Shown here in pieces: positions 22,102 through 33,600 of a stretch of DNA of 64,000 nucleotides (position 1 is its first letter; each line of letters opens with the position of its first letter). The position numbers and the translations under genes were made by a program. Where the stretch lies: assembly GCF_037893015.1 (NCBI RefSeq), contig NC_133666.1, forward strand, positions 617,878,974-617,942,973. Direction: 5' to 3'. The notes below the pieces were generated by a model. The model saw only the letters and a list, made by a program, of their open reading frames with translations, had not been told where the DNA came from and searched no databases. This DNA comes from Macrotis lagotis (lineage: Eukaryota > Chordata > Mammalia > Peramelemorphia > Peramelidae).

Positions 22102-22339
22102 ATAAACATTAAGCATACATTATGAACCAGGCTAAGCGCTGGTGAAAAAAGAAAAGTTTATAATAACTCTGGATGGGGAAAGAGAAGGCCTAATTTAGAT
22201 CAGCCTGAGTCTTACTTCAGCATCCTGGCTGATAATCTATCTTCCCCTCCAAGAAAAGAATTCCACTTGTGTCTTGGAGCAGAAGGTTCGACATTCCCAG
22301 AATAAATTGATATTTCTCCCCCTTCCCCCCCATTTATAG

Positions 22340-22417
22340 AGTTTCCAGTCACTAAACCTGAAATGATCTCCCAACTGGAAGGAGGTAAAGAACTATGGAG
22401 CCCAGATCTTCAGGGAG
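22340..22417 (+). CDS. KRAB-B exon of zinc-finger gene 3
   Basis: The acceptor CCATTTATAG ends at 22339 and the donor GAG|GTAAGT follows 22417. Read with two leading bases, the exon gives FPVTKPEMISQLEGGKELW followed by SPDLQG, the KRAB B-box pattern (LPVSKPDVISQLEQGEEPW in typical members). It ends with one base, G; the zinc-finger exon starting at 27499 begins AG, so joining makes GAG (Glu) and restores the frame with no change. This phase match and the plus strand link the two exons. The KRAB-B box supports repression by the A box through TRIM28 in typical members, but by itself is not the TRIM28-binding part. I found no A-box exon upstream within the window. Confidence 0.85.
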
Positions 22418-23224
22418 GTAAGTAAAGAAGAGAATTCAGAAAACCAGATATTCTTACCTGCTAAAAATCCGTCACAGGAGTCAGAGGGAAGTATAGACCT
22501 GATGTGTGTGGAGTGAAATAAATGAAGACATATTAAATGTTCACTATGACAGCTTTGATCCTTAGGATGGGGAGGGACCTAGTGAGGCTAGGCTGTGAAA
22601 GGAAGGCTTCTTCCTTCCCTTTCTTCTCTTTGGGGCCTCTATTCTGACCCAAATGACCTCTGCCACACCTCTCAAGAGATGATATTCCCTGCCTAGACTT
22701 AGCTTCTTTTTCATCCCCTTTGAGGCAGGTACCCAAAGCCTTTTCTGTAATCATCAAGCTCTCTTTGTCCAGGTCAGCCTCTGACCACTCATTACTTGAC
22801 CCCCCTCTTATCCAATTACTATTAAAAAAAGCTGATTCTCCCCTGAATCTGTGGCTCTGTTCAAGACCTTGCTCCGTCATCTCCCACAGGAAGCTCTGAT
22901 TCCCCAGTCACTCTGTGTTTATAAAACCATAGATGTAGAGGTAGCAGGAGCAATAAGGTCATTTAGCCCAACCCATTCATTTTACAGTGGAAGAAACTGA
23001 GGCCTAGAAAGATCAGGTGATTTGCCCAAAGCTAGAAGTAGTAGGGACAAAAACAGTTTATTTCCTATGTACAGTCTGTCTCCAATAGTAACATGTGACC
23101 CCTTGAATGTAGGGGCTGCTTTCTTTTTTTGTCTTTCTTTTCCTTAATGTTTAATGGTGCACCTAATAATAATATTCATTGAGTTGAATTAAATTTCTAT
23201 TTAATGTGACATATTTATAGTTAG

Positions 23225-23311
23225 TGTGTCCCAAAATTATTAGTGCAGTCTTAATCCTTAAGAGCCTAATACTTAATTGCTTAAAGCTGCACTAAGACTT
23301 TGGGGAACATT
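23225..23311. mobile_element. Short palindromic MITE, Tc1/mariner-like
   Basis: The left part TGTCCCAAAATTATTAGTGC and the right part GCACTAAGACTTTGGGGAAC are imperfect inverted copies of each other, and the middle (TTAATCC.. and ..TTAATTGC) also pairs loosely. An 85-base element that is nearly all inverted repeat fits a mariner-derived MITE. The family name is not certain. Confidence 0.6.
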
Positions 23312-23511
23312 CTGGATAGTATTCCTTCTTACCATTTCACCTCATAGGATTCTTTTATAGTCATAATTTCTCTTACCATAAATAAGTATATTAATTTATA
23401 TTCCATAAGGTTTTATTTTTTTTAGCAAGGAATACCAATTTACTTATATTTCTAGATGATCACTGGGACCTCCAGTTACAAAAATCCTAAATAGCAAACA
23501 TTCTTTTTCTT

Positions 23512-23885
23512 TTTAAAGATTTTATTTATTTTGAGTTTTACAATTTTCCCCCATTCTTGCTCCCCCCGAAGGCATTCTGTTAGTCTTTACATTGGTTCCA
23601 TGGTATACACTGATCTCAGTTGAATGTGATGAGAGAGAAATCATTTCCTTAAGGAAGAAAAATAGAGCATAAGAGAGAAAAATTACATAATAAGGTAACA
23701 GTTTTTTTTTTTAATTAAAGGTAATAGTCTTTGGTCTTTGTTCAAACTCTACAATTCTTTCTCTGGATACAAATGGTATTCTCCATTGCAGATAACCCAA
23801 AATTGTCCTTGATTGTTGCACAGATGGGTTGATCATCACCCCCATGTTGCTGTTAGGGTGTACAATGTTTTTCTTATACCTTAAG
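23512..23885 (-). mobile_element. 5'-truncated LINE-1 3' end
   Basis: Minus-strand L1 3' UTR with the same blocks as 6346-6808 (GAGTTTTACAATTTTCCCCC, GATGAGAGAGAAATCAT, ATCATCACCCCCATGTTGC) over about 370 bases. Target-site ends are not clear. Confidence 0.88.
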
Positions 23886-24287
23886 TTTTTCAAACATTTC
23901 TCAAGCCCTGGGCTTGGCATTTTCATTTTTTTTCTTTTGCTATTATAGTTCTTTGAGCAATGTTTTGTGTAGATAGATCTTTTCTCCTCCCATAGATAAT
24001 GTCCATAAGGTATAAAAGTCTAGTAGTGGTTGCAGAATCAAAAAGATGAATATTTTTTAATTCTTACTGTATAATTCTCTAAAATCTTCCAAAATTCATA
24101 GCTCCACTAGCAGTCTTATTATTCTAGATTTTCTACAACTGTTCCAGCAATGAATTGTAAAATGACTGTAAAAGTTTTAACCAGGTGCTTAGAGTTTTAA
24201 ATACCTTATAAGGGATTTAAAAAAAAGTTAAAATTCTCAAATAATGTGGCAAGTTGGGAAAATTGTATACTGGTCTCCATCAAATGT

Positions 24288-24765
24288 TTAATACTTGCAT
24301 TTTTAAAAAAATTTTTATTTAATATTTATTCTCATGTTGTACAATTAATGTTATTTTTACATTAGTAAAATACTCTTGTTTAAGAGTAAACGAGATACCC
24401 CCTTCCCCCATAAATATAGACTTGCTTGAGTGATAAAGTAAAGGGGAGAGAAAAAAATTAAAATTAAGAAAAAATAATAGTAATAATTGTAGGTATGGCC
24501 AGGTGGCGCAATGGATGGAGCACCAGCCCTGGAGCCACGAGCACCCGAGCCCACATCTGGCCCCGTACACCCAACAATTACCCAGCCGCGTGATATGCAA
24601 GCCACCTGAACCCCACTGCCCTGCAGAAACCAAAAAAGAAAAAGAAAAAAAAAAGACCCAAAATAAAATAAAATAGTAATAATAGTAGGGGTGTCTGGGT
24701 GGTGGACAGAGCACTGGCCCTTGAGCCAGGAGCACCCGGGTCCCAATTAATACTTGCATTTTTAA
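24288..24765 (-). mobile_element. Compound retroposed insertion with 19-base target-site duplication
   Basis: TTAATACTTGCATTTTTAA occurs at 24288-24306 and 24747-24765 without mismatch, so everything between entered as one unit of about 440 bases. The left part (TTTTTATTTAATATTTATTC) looks like an AT-rich 3' end read on the minus strand. The right part holds a diverged GC-rich SINE-like copy at 24493-24655 (GGCCAGGTGGCGCAATGG, CACCAGCCCTGGAGCC) and the head of a second at 24689-24746 (GGGTGTCTGGGTGG, GCACTGGCCCTTGAGCC), separated by A-rich and AATAAT-rich text. The SINE-like parts are plus oriented while the apparent tail is minus oriented, so the unit is a composite. Its family is unknown to me. 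Confidence 0.7.
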
Positions 24766-25734
24766 TCACAGCCAAATGACTTGTGTTTCAAGTATAAATT
24801 GATCTCCTCCTGGAGAAGGTGGTGGGAAGGATTCAAAGAATGTATTTTCCTCATACTAGGTTTTTAGGGAGAATGAAGTGTTCCTCAGCGAGGTTTCAAT
24901 AGGAGGGAAGGGGAAATATGAGGAAGAGGAGGGTTGAAACTTGATCCTTGTTAGGATGCTGATGATACAAGATTGCTACATGTGGAAGGAGGAAAGACAG
25001 TTGTAAATGAGAACTTAAAAAATCAATTTAAGGCTCTTTTTGGAGAAGAAGCTGTAAGCTCTGAGGAAGAAGCTAAAGTCCTCCAAAGGATGGTATAGTG
25101 CATACTGATGCTTAGTTGAGAAATCATCCAGTAAGACTCAAAGGGAGAAAAGAGAGAGAGAGAGAAAGAAATGAGAGATGCAGCAAAATGAAGAAAAGCA
25201 ATTCAGAGTAGTTGACTCCTTCCTCAAGAGTACTAAAACAACTGTCAACCTGATAACAATAGAGAGGTCTGCTTTTTTTTTTGAAGCATATATATTCAAG
25301 ACAACAGAGGACTTTTCAACATATATCAAAAAGGATGACAACCATCTATTTCTGGTGACTTATGTGGGTGTGAAAAATACTGTCATAAGGAACTTCAAAA
25401 ATATTTCTATTTATGGAATCCTGGGTGAGCACCTGAAGACAGTAGGATTGTATTTTCATCACTTTGCTGATTGAAATCAAGAGACACAGAAGAAATAAAT
25501 TTGGGAAGGCAATAGCTGGCTAAGAAAATGGTGTCTGAGACTTGCAATTTAGACTTCTGGATCATGTCTGAAAACATAAGGATGACAGATTCCTGGATAC
25601 GAATGGAATTCAACTAGCATAAGCTGGCAAATATGTAAATCTAATTAAATTTAATTAAAAGAGCTATGAATTAAATAGAGAAGGGAGAAGACTGTTTACA
25701 TCTATTCATCAAATCAGTAACAAGGGAAAACAGT

Positions 25735-25838
25735 TACAAAAAATGAATAGGAAATGCAATTGAGATACCCAGAAGTTCAAAAATAATAGGAAATACAAAA
25801 AATGAATAGGAAATGCAATTGAGATACCCAGAAGTTCA
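25735..25838. repeat. Local tandem duplication, period 59
   Basis: The 45 bases starting TACAAAAAATGAATAGG and ending AGATACCCAGAAGTTCA occur at 25735-25779 and again at 25794-25838 without mismatch. The 14 bases between the copies are not themselves duplicated in full. Confidence 0.9.
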
Positions 25839-26019
25839 CAGGAAATAAATCCAAGAAAGGAGTCAGTAAACTCTTTGGCCACCAAAAATTCTTGATGCAG
25901 GGAGGCAAATTTGATCTCACAAGTATCACTTTAACTTGAGATTAATTCTATGTCTAGATCAATTATTTTACTGAGCTAAAAAAAAACTCTCTGTAGTAAT
26001 GTTGGAATGCTAAGCAGTT

Positions 26020-27070
26020 TAGCTCAAGAAAGGACATTAGTTTCTGGTATCTTCTGCCAGATAATCTTCAGAGTTTTCCTAAGACAATTCAAATGGAAGC
26101 AATTCAGTTTCCTGACATGGTACTGGTAGACTGTCCAGGTTTCACAGGCACATATAGATATGAAGTCAGCCCAACAGCTCTATAGACCACCTGTTTGGTA
26201 GTCAGTCTCCTACACTCTTCTCTCCCACACTTTCTTTCAGAACCTTCCAAATACCTAGTTAGTTCTGGCAGTGTCTATGTCAACTTCAAAAGAAAATGAC
26301 CAAGGTTAAGTGAACTTGTCCACAGTAATCAAAACTTCTCCATTTGCTGTAATTGATGGTTCCACAAATGGATGTAGTGTTGGCTGATGGAGCACCTGTG
26401 TTTTCTTGTTTTTAAGAATGATGTCGGGCAGCTAGGTGGTGTAGTGGATAAAGCACTGGCCTTGGAGTAAGGAGTACCTGGGTTCAAATCCGGTCTCAGA
26501 CACTTAATAATTACCTAGCTGTGTGGCCTTGGGCAAGCCACTGGTTTAACCCCATTTCCCTTGCAGAAACCTAAAAACAAAAAAGATGTCTATTGCATGT
26601 GTAAATTGGATTTAAGTGAGGTAGGGCTGCATGAAGTCAATCACCTCACTCTCTTCCAAAATCATCATGATCTAGCACAGCAAAGGCAAGACAACTGGTG
26701 ATGGCTCCAAATGCAGTGGATGACCTTGGCATCTTTGATGTCTAACCAAGCTCTAAGCCTACCACAGCACCTGCTTCAGCTGACTTCATGGCTGTTCGAA
26801 AAAATTTTCTCTTCTGCCCATTCCACAAGAAGACTACATGCTTGGGGTAAACACCCCCCTCTACTCACTGATGAGTTTAGACTCCCTCAGTTACCTTCAA
26901 CCTAGTTTAGCCCACCTGCCAAAATGGTTTACCAGGTTGTGGCCACTGTGCATGCTACAGCTTCTTGGAGCCACAGGTGAGAATTAGATGGCTCAGGTGG
27001 ACATCAAAGGTGGAAAGTAGCCCTGAAAAGGGCTCAGCAACCCTCACACAAAGGCACTAGTCTTCCTCAA
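26020..27070 (-). repeat. Non-LTR retrotransposon relic, reverse-transcriptase C-terminal region
   Basis: On the minus strand, bases from about 26165 leftward read [18 protein letters not shown] and [20 protein letters not shown], the pattern of the end of a non-LTR reverse transcriptase (W-T-x-Y-x-x-H..L-x-x-F-H..C-L-R-x-x-L..I-x-W..K-I-P). The clade is uncertain. The relic continues to the right of the SINE at 26426-26583 as non-coding text related to 20530-20900. Confidence 0.55.
26426..26583 (+). mobile_element. Marsupial SINE inserted in the LINE relic
   Basis: The element runs from GGGCAGCTAGGTGGTGTAG through GGTTCAAATCC to TTGCAGAAACCTAAAAAC. A GATGTC word stands on both sides. A four-base GTTT insertion interrupts the CACTTAACCCC block. 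Confidence 0.9.
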
Positions 27071-27192
27071 ACACATCCTACACCCAATCTAAAGGAACTG
27101 CAAATAGCTCAGTGTCATTGGACAACAGAATACATAAAAATCAGTAAAGGATAAGGTTAAGAGGAAGGGGGATCCTAGTTTGGGAAGGGCTT

Positions 27193-27341
27193 TTTTTTTT
27201 TTTTGGCAAGGCAATGGGACTGTGACTTGCCTAAGGTCACACATAGCTAGGTAATTATTAAGTGTCTAAGGCAGGATTTTAACTCAGGTATTCCTGACTC
27301 CAAGGCCAGTGCTCTATCCACTATGCCACCAAGCTGCCCCA
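27193..27341 (-). mobile_element. Marsupial SINE with perfect target-site duplication
   Basis: Minus-strand SINE with its T run at the left and CACCAAGCTGCCCC at the right. TGGGAAGGGCTTT is repeated at 27180-27192 and 27342-27354. It lies about 150 bases before the zinc-finger exon acceptor. Confidence 0.95.
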
Positions 27342-27470
27342 TGGGAAGGGCTTTGAATGTGAAATAGCCATGGGTTTCCATTTAGTTGCAATTCTACCTT
27401 TTAAAATACTTTAAACATCCATCATATATGGTATTTTTAGGAATTAAATGTTTTTTTCTTCATAAATTAG

Positions 27471-28493
<1,023 letters not shown>

Positions 28494-28521
28494 CATCACT
28501 GAACATAAGGTAATTTAGAGT

Positions 28522-28622
28522 GAAGAGAGGTCTTTTGAGTACAACTCTGGGAAAGTCTTTAACCAGAGTTCACACACACATCAGCAGAACTCTTCATGTG
28601 AATATGTAAAGGAAAATTCGTA
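28522..28622 (+). pseudogene. Degenerate ninth finger after the stop of gene 3
   Basis: In the frame shifted by one base from the gene, 28525 onward reads ERSFEYNSGKVFNQSSH followed by THQQNS. This matches the finger pattern F/Y-E-C-x-x-C-G-K-x-F-x-Q-S-S-x with both zinc cysteines lost and the helix histidines displaced. Stops lie between it and the gene. It is a remnant of an ancestral additional finger now in the 3' UTR. Confidence 0.72.
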
Positions 28623-28960
28623 ATTGACTTTTCTGCTCAAAGTTTTCAAATAGTTCTCAAATTATAATAGCCTTAAGGACATTATCCAATTGGATTTACT
28701 TTAGAAAAGTCACTTGTAAAGAGGCAATTAATGTATGCAAGTTTTCAGTCTTTCCTCTGTCTTACTCAGAAGAGATCAAAGAAACAATCAGTAGAACATG
28801 GTTTCATGGAAGCAAAGGGTACTGAGAAAAAATAATCATCAAGTTTTAATTCTTCTCTTTGCACTTCCAGCTGTCATTTTTTTCCTGGGCTTTATCACAG
28901 TGTCCTTAGATGAAACCAATTTCCCTATTTTCAATCACTCCCTAAACCCCAAACACAACC
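28623..28960 (+). other. 3' flank of gene 3, no clear poly(A) signal
   Basis: No AATAAA stands in this stretch. I see no repeat I can name. The true 3' end of gene 3 is not fixed by the sequence. Confidence 0.4.
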
Positions 28961-29440
28961 ATCATATTGATCTAACCACTGACATTATGGTCCTGCTCAG
29001 AATCTTTCAATGAATTCTCATTGTCTACAGGACGTAAACTAAGCTACTTGGATTAGTCTTGAAGGCCCATGATTCTTGTGGCCCACCGTGGTTATCTGGG
29101 TTTCCTTGCTCTTAACACATACTGTATTTGATTTGGCTTCTGAGCCTTCATTCTTTTCATCTGGAACCCCCTTCCTTCATCTTATCTTGTCCTACAAGAC
29201 TCAGTTGAAGTCCCAGGTCTTTTAGAAAACCTACTCTACCTATACCAGTACTTAGCAATTTTAAATGAATTTTAAACTTCTTAGTGTCAAGACCATGAAT
29301 TTAAGTATGTAATTAACTTTTTCTTTTTTGTATGCATGTCTTGTCACTCCTTGAGGAGAGGGACTAAATGTTACCTCTGTCCTGTTCCCCTAAAGAGCTT
29401 GGTCAAGAGCCAATTGTTCAAGAAATATCTGTTGGTTAAC
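28960..29440 (+). repeat. L2-like LINE 3' end, plus orientation
   Basis: GTCTACAGGACGTAAACTAA, CATCTGGAACCCCCTTCCTT, CCTACAAGACTCAGTTGAAG and CTCCTTGAGGAGAGGGACTA follow the order of an L2 ORF2 end and 3' UTR. It is decayed. Confidence 0.6.
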
Positions 29441-30212
29441 TGTTTGTCTTACCTTATCAAATATCTTATGGGTGGCTCATGTCAACCTCAGTAGGGCTGA
29501 GGACATACTTTCTCATCTGGGTTCTGAGCTGAGGAGAAATGCTCAGTTTAAGCAACCCATGGGATAAATGGGATTCTGGTCTTAAGACATGTTTTCTCCA
29601 AAGGCTGGGGGGGTGTGTGGGGGGTGTTGTTAAAAGGAGACTTTGTCTTATTTGAAAAGGAACTGAAAGGATGGAGTGTGTGCAGTCAAGGCTCATCTTA
29701 TGCCTAGAGATGGAGAGGCAGCAGGAAGAGGCCTTGTACAGGCATGAAAAAAGTCAACAATGCTCATTCACTGCCTCCCCTTCCACTCCTCCAAATACTT
29801 GAAAAGTCTTCTTCTAGCACGTTTTCCCAAAGGAGGAAGTTGGTCTTTTTGGTATATAAGATCTCACCCAGATTTAACTTTGTGAACCTATAGACTATTC
29901 CAACAGAAAGCTCTGGAATGGGAATTAGTTCTACTGAGTTCTAGTCCCACCTGATTCATGATACTGACTATTTACTTAGCAATAGAGCTGCCCATGTTTC
30001 TAACTAAGGATGATTAAAAGATGAAATCTCTTCCCTGAAATAAAAAAAAAAAAATCTAAGGCTTTGCATCTTAGAAAACCCACTAAATCTCTACTGGGTA
30101 AAAAGACAATGTCTAAAAATCTCCTTCATCCAGACAACTGTGCACGCATGACACATGTGCATGCATGCACACACACATACACGCATACACATCCACCCTC
30201 CCCTACACATTA
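29441..30212. other. Region between the convergent gene 3 and TOP1MT
   Basis: The only features I see are an A13 run at about 30042-30054, a (CA)-rich stretch at 30160-30190, and at 30213-30218 TTTATT, which is AATAAA on the minus strand and a candidate poly(A) signal for TOP1MT about 320 bases past its stop. Confidence 0.45.
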
Positions 30213-30539
30213 TTTATTTGACTTTGGATTTTTCCTTTAAGTTCTCATTATCATCAACAAATTCAGGGGGAAAATATTACAACAGAGATAGACTGCTGTC
30301 ATAAATCTCAATAATAGTGTCCTAGAAGCTAGAAAAGTCAAAAGCTGATGACCTCAGCAGTCACATCAGAAAGGAGATCCCAATTATATTTCTGACCAAG
30401 ACCCAGGAAGCAGAATCAGCATTCAGACTGCAGAACCAAATATATGTTTAGTAAAATACTTCATTGTGCAAAATTTTTCCCAATGTTGTTTAATAATTGA
30501 AAACTTCAACGATTCAAAAATAGATATCGAAATACTAGC

Positions 30540-30642
30540 TTAGAACTCAAACTCTTCATCTGCCATATCAATTGCCCAGGCAAACTTCTCCCTCTGGGTT
30601 TTATTATAAATCTTCTCCACTGGCACTCTAAACTTCTTACAC
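30540..30642 (-). CDS. TOP1MT: TOP1MT last exon
   Basis: The acceptor CCACAG (30643 upward) precedes G TGT AAG AAG. The exon reads (W)[17 protein letters not shown], then [16 protein letters not shown] and the stop at 30540-30542. The split Trp codon TG|G matches the previous exon. This is the C-terminal domain behind the active tyrosine. Confidence 0.95.
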
Positions 30643-33600
30643 CTGTGGAAAGGTCAATATAGTACATAGTAAGTACATTTATTAGAAAGGTAGAAGAAAA
30701 AATATGACAGTTTAAAAAAGAAAACTGAGAAGAGAAAGAAAGAAGGGGAAATTAGACTTCACAGAGGTGTTTTTGTTCAAGTTTAGAGAGGGACGTTTTG
30801 GTTCTAGGGCACGGGCCTCAAGGATTAATTCAGATCTTGTAAATACACGTATGAAGAGGAAAGCAAGGTCAGGGATTGGAAGATGAATATCAAAATGTGA
30901 CACTATCCTGTGAAATGAAGGTCAGAATAAGAGTGGTGAGGCAACCAACTATCATGAAAAAAGGCTTGGGTTATTTTTTAAAATCTACACTGGGGAAAAA
31001 GAGGAGGATCAAGGAAGGATCAAAACCACTTGACAAAAGGTCTCATTTGCTTCTGCCCTTTTCAACCAGGAGGTCCCTGTCTCTTGGGACACAACCCAAA
31101 TCACCTGAAAACATGCACATTTAGAAAAAGCTTCCACCAGCCCCTTTCTGGCTTCTCATACCAGGCAATGCTAATCCTGGGATCCAAGTAGTTGAGTTTG
31201 GATGTGCCTAGGGCGACTTGCTTGTTTTCTTCCTTATCTGTGGCTTGAGTGTGCAGCTTCAGGAGCTGTTCTTCTAATTTGGTCAGTAGCTTTTTCTTCT
31301 TGTCCACATTACTAGGAAAAATAGAATTACAATGTACTTAATTACCTTCTCACCCACACATTTGTCTGCTTCCAAGCAGCCAGACTCAATAAACTAGAAA
31401 ACCCCCCCCCAACACATCCACCATGATCTCCGGGGGGAGGGAGGCCTGAGGGCTCAGTGAGCACCTAACACTCGGGGCCTGGGAGGGGACCCAGAGAAGG
31501 CTGCCCGGGTCAGAGCCATCAGCAGGGGAGGCCAGACTTCAGCTTTTCCAACAAGCTTCTCAATGCACAACACACCAGCAGAAAGAACTAGGCTCTCTGC
31601 CTCAATCTTATCAATAAAATGATGGATGCAACAGAAGAGCTGCAGAAGCCTGCTATTCTCTCTCCTCTTCTTGGCTGCCATGCACTGTCGAGGAGTTAGG
31701 CATCTCTCCACCCAGTGTATGCCAACACCACATAGTCCTGGGAAAAACTGTGGCCTGCTTGTTAGAACGGGGACTCAGGAACAGAGTTAAACCCCATCAG
31801 CTCAACTGTGGAACCCCAAGAGTGCTCCCTACAGTATCCTGGCATAAGATCTGGTCCTAAAATGTTCAGTGAGGACCTGGGACCTCCAACAAACAAGGAT
31901 GGACTCTGTCCATCCCCTGGCCCTTTATCTTAGCTCATGGATAGAAACAGAAGTCCTTATTAAGAAACCATCCATAGGACCCCATTCTGATAAATCCTGC
32001 CCTCTCATAGAGGGCAGAAGCTAAGCCCCCATTGTGTTTCCTGTCTTAATTTTTTTAAATTTAAATGTAAGAAATAATAGTAAAAAATCAATTCTGTCCA
32101 CTCTAATTGTAAAATGTCTTAAATAAAAATTGTAGTACCTGAAAGAGTCTGGCTATATAAATTATTCCTCTTCTCCCCCATTGTCCCTCTTGGGGATTTC
32201 TAATTTTGCCACTACTGTGTCTCAGTTACATTCTCTTGCTATTTCCACCCTAATTTTAGTCTCTCAGTTGCTCCCCAAATGCCAATATTTTTCTAGCCCT
32301 CTGCCTGACTCTGGGCAAGTTTTACATGACATTCCTGAAATCATATGCAAGAAGGAAGAGACACTGCCTATGCCTTTGTAGAATTTACAGTCTAAAGGGA
32401 AAGTCTGGTGTAATCTCTACTATAGGGTACCTTTTTGGGGGGAGTTTCTGCAAGGCAGTGAGGTTAAGTTGACTTGCCCAAGGCCATACACAGCTAGGTA
32501 ATTATTGTCTGAAGCCACATTTAAACTCGGGTCCTCTTGACTACAAAGCCAGTGTTCTATCCACTGCGCCACCTAGCTGCAGCTATAGGGTACCTTTAAA
32601 GAATGTAGTCTAATCCCTTTATTCTACAAATGAAGAAACAGATTTTTCTTTTGGGGGGAAGTGGTGCTCCAAGTCATCCAGTGATGGGTATTCTTTCCAT
32701 CAAAAAACTACATGTAGGGGTGGCTAGGTGGCACAGTATATAGAGCACCGGCCCTGGAGTCAGGAGTACCTGAATTCAAATCTGGCCTCAGACACTTATT
32801 AATTACCTAGCTGTGTGGCCTTGGGCAGGTCACTTAACCCCATTTGCCTTGCAAAATCCTAAAAAACCCCCAAAAACTACATGCACCAAACCATCACTTA
32901 TTGGGCTTAGATCTCTTAATAAGCAACTAGACAACCAGCTAAAACTTAAGTATATTTATCTAGACCTGACTGAATTTGCTATTAATAGTCAAAGAAATAT
33001 TCAAGGAAAAATTTAAATACAACGGGTAATTCATCAATTCTGACTAACACTGGAACACAATGGCCACCACCAGATGCATCTGTGCTTACCACTTGGACTT
33101 GACATCCTTTCTCACTTTGGCATCAGCCTTTGCTCTCTTTAGATCCTGTTTTGCCATGGCTAGTTGCTCCTTTTTAGCATCGATCTTCAAAAGAAAATTC
33201 CATTAGACAAGCCCTTTCTCAGAGAAATTTAAGAGTTGAATGGTACCCATGGAGAGCCCAGTCTAAGTGGAATCTCAGCAGGAATCCCTTCTATAGAATT
33301 CCCAACTGTCACTCAGCTTTCATTTACAGACATCTGGTAAAGGAGAGCCCCCTCATCTTCTGAGGTGGCCCAAGATTTTCCTCCTAAGGAACATCTTCAT
33401 ACGCCCAGTTACTAAGGGTGGGATTAGCTCCAATTCTGAAGATGAAGAAATTGAGTCAAGTAGAGCTTAAGTGATCTGTGAGGTTAAGTGATCTGACCCA
33501 GGAATCAGACTTAGTTTCCAAGTCCAGTGCTCTTCCAGCTCTACACTATGGGGCTTCTCCATTTAGATCTCATATAGACAAAGGCACTATGGTCCTTAGC

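Larger units (their letters stand above)
17742..22339 (+). other. Presumed first intron of zinc-finger gene 3
   Basis: This stretch holds a CR1-like 3' relic at about 18130-18300 (AAGGAAAAACTTCCTAACA, CTTTAAGATTCTAT), and SINEs, a CR1 reverse-transcriptase relic and a MIR listed separately. Bases 18300-19850 contain only short frames without domains. I looked for a KRAB-A exon (WEEW and DVMLENY type words with splice sites) on the plus strand here and did not find one. Confidence 0.45.
31312..33089 (-). other. TOP1MT intron with two SINEs
   Basis: The intron is 1.8 kb. Apart from the two SINEs (32435-32582, 32715-32871) and a C9 run near 31404, I see nothing I can name. Confidence 0.7.

Noticed and set aside
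25178-25474. 98-codon plus-strand frame in the gene 3 intron
   Set aside because: It has no recognisable domain and no supporting promoter or splice sites. A chance frame in AT-rich intronic sequence is more likely.
31454-31711. 85-codon minus frame in the TOP1MT intron
   Set aside because: It lies between two well-supported exons in the wrong frame for the family and matches no part of type IB topoisomerases.
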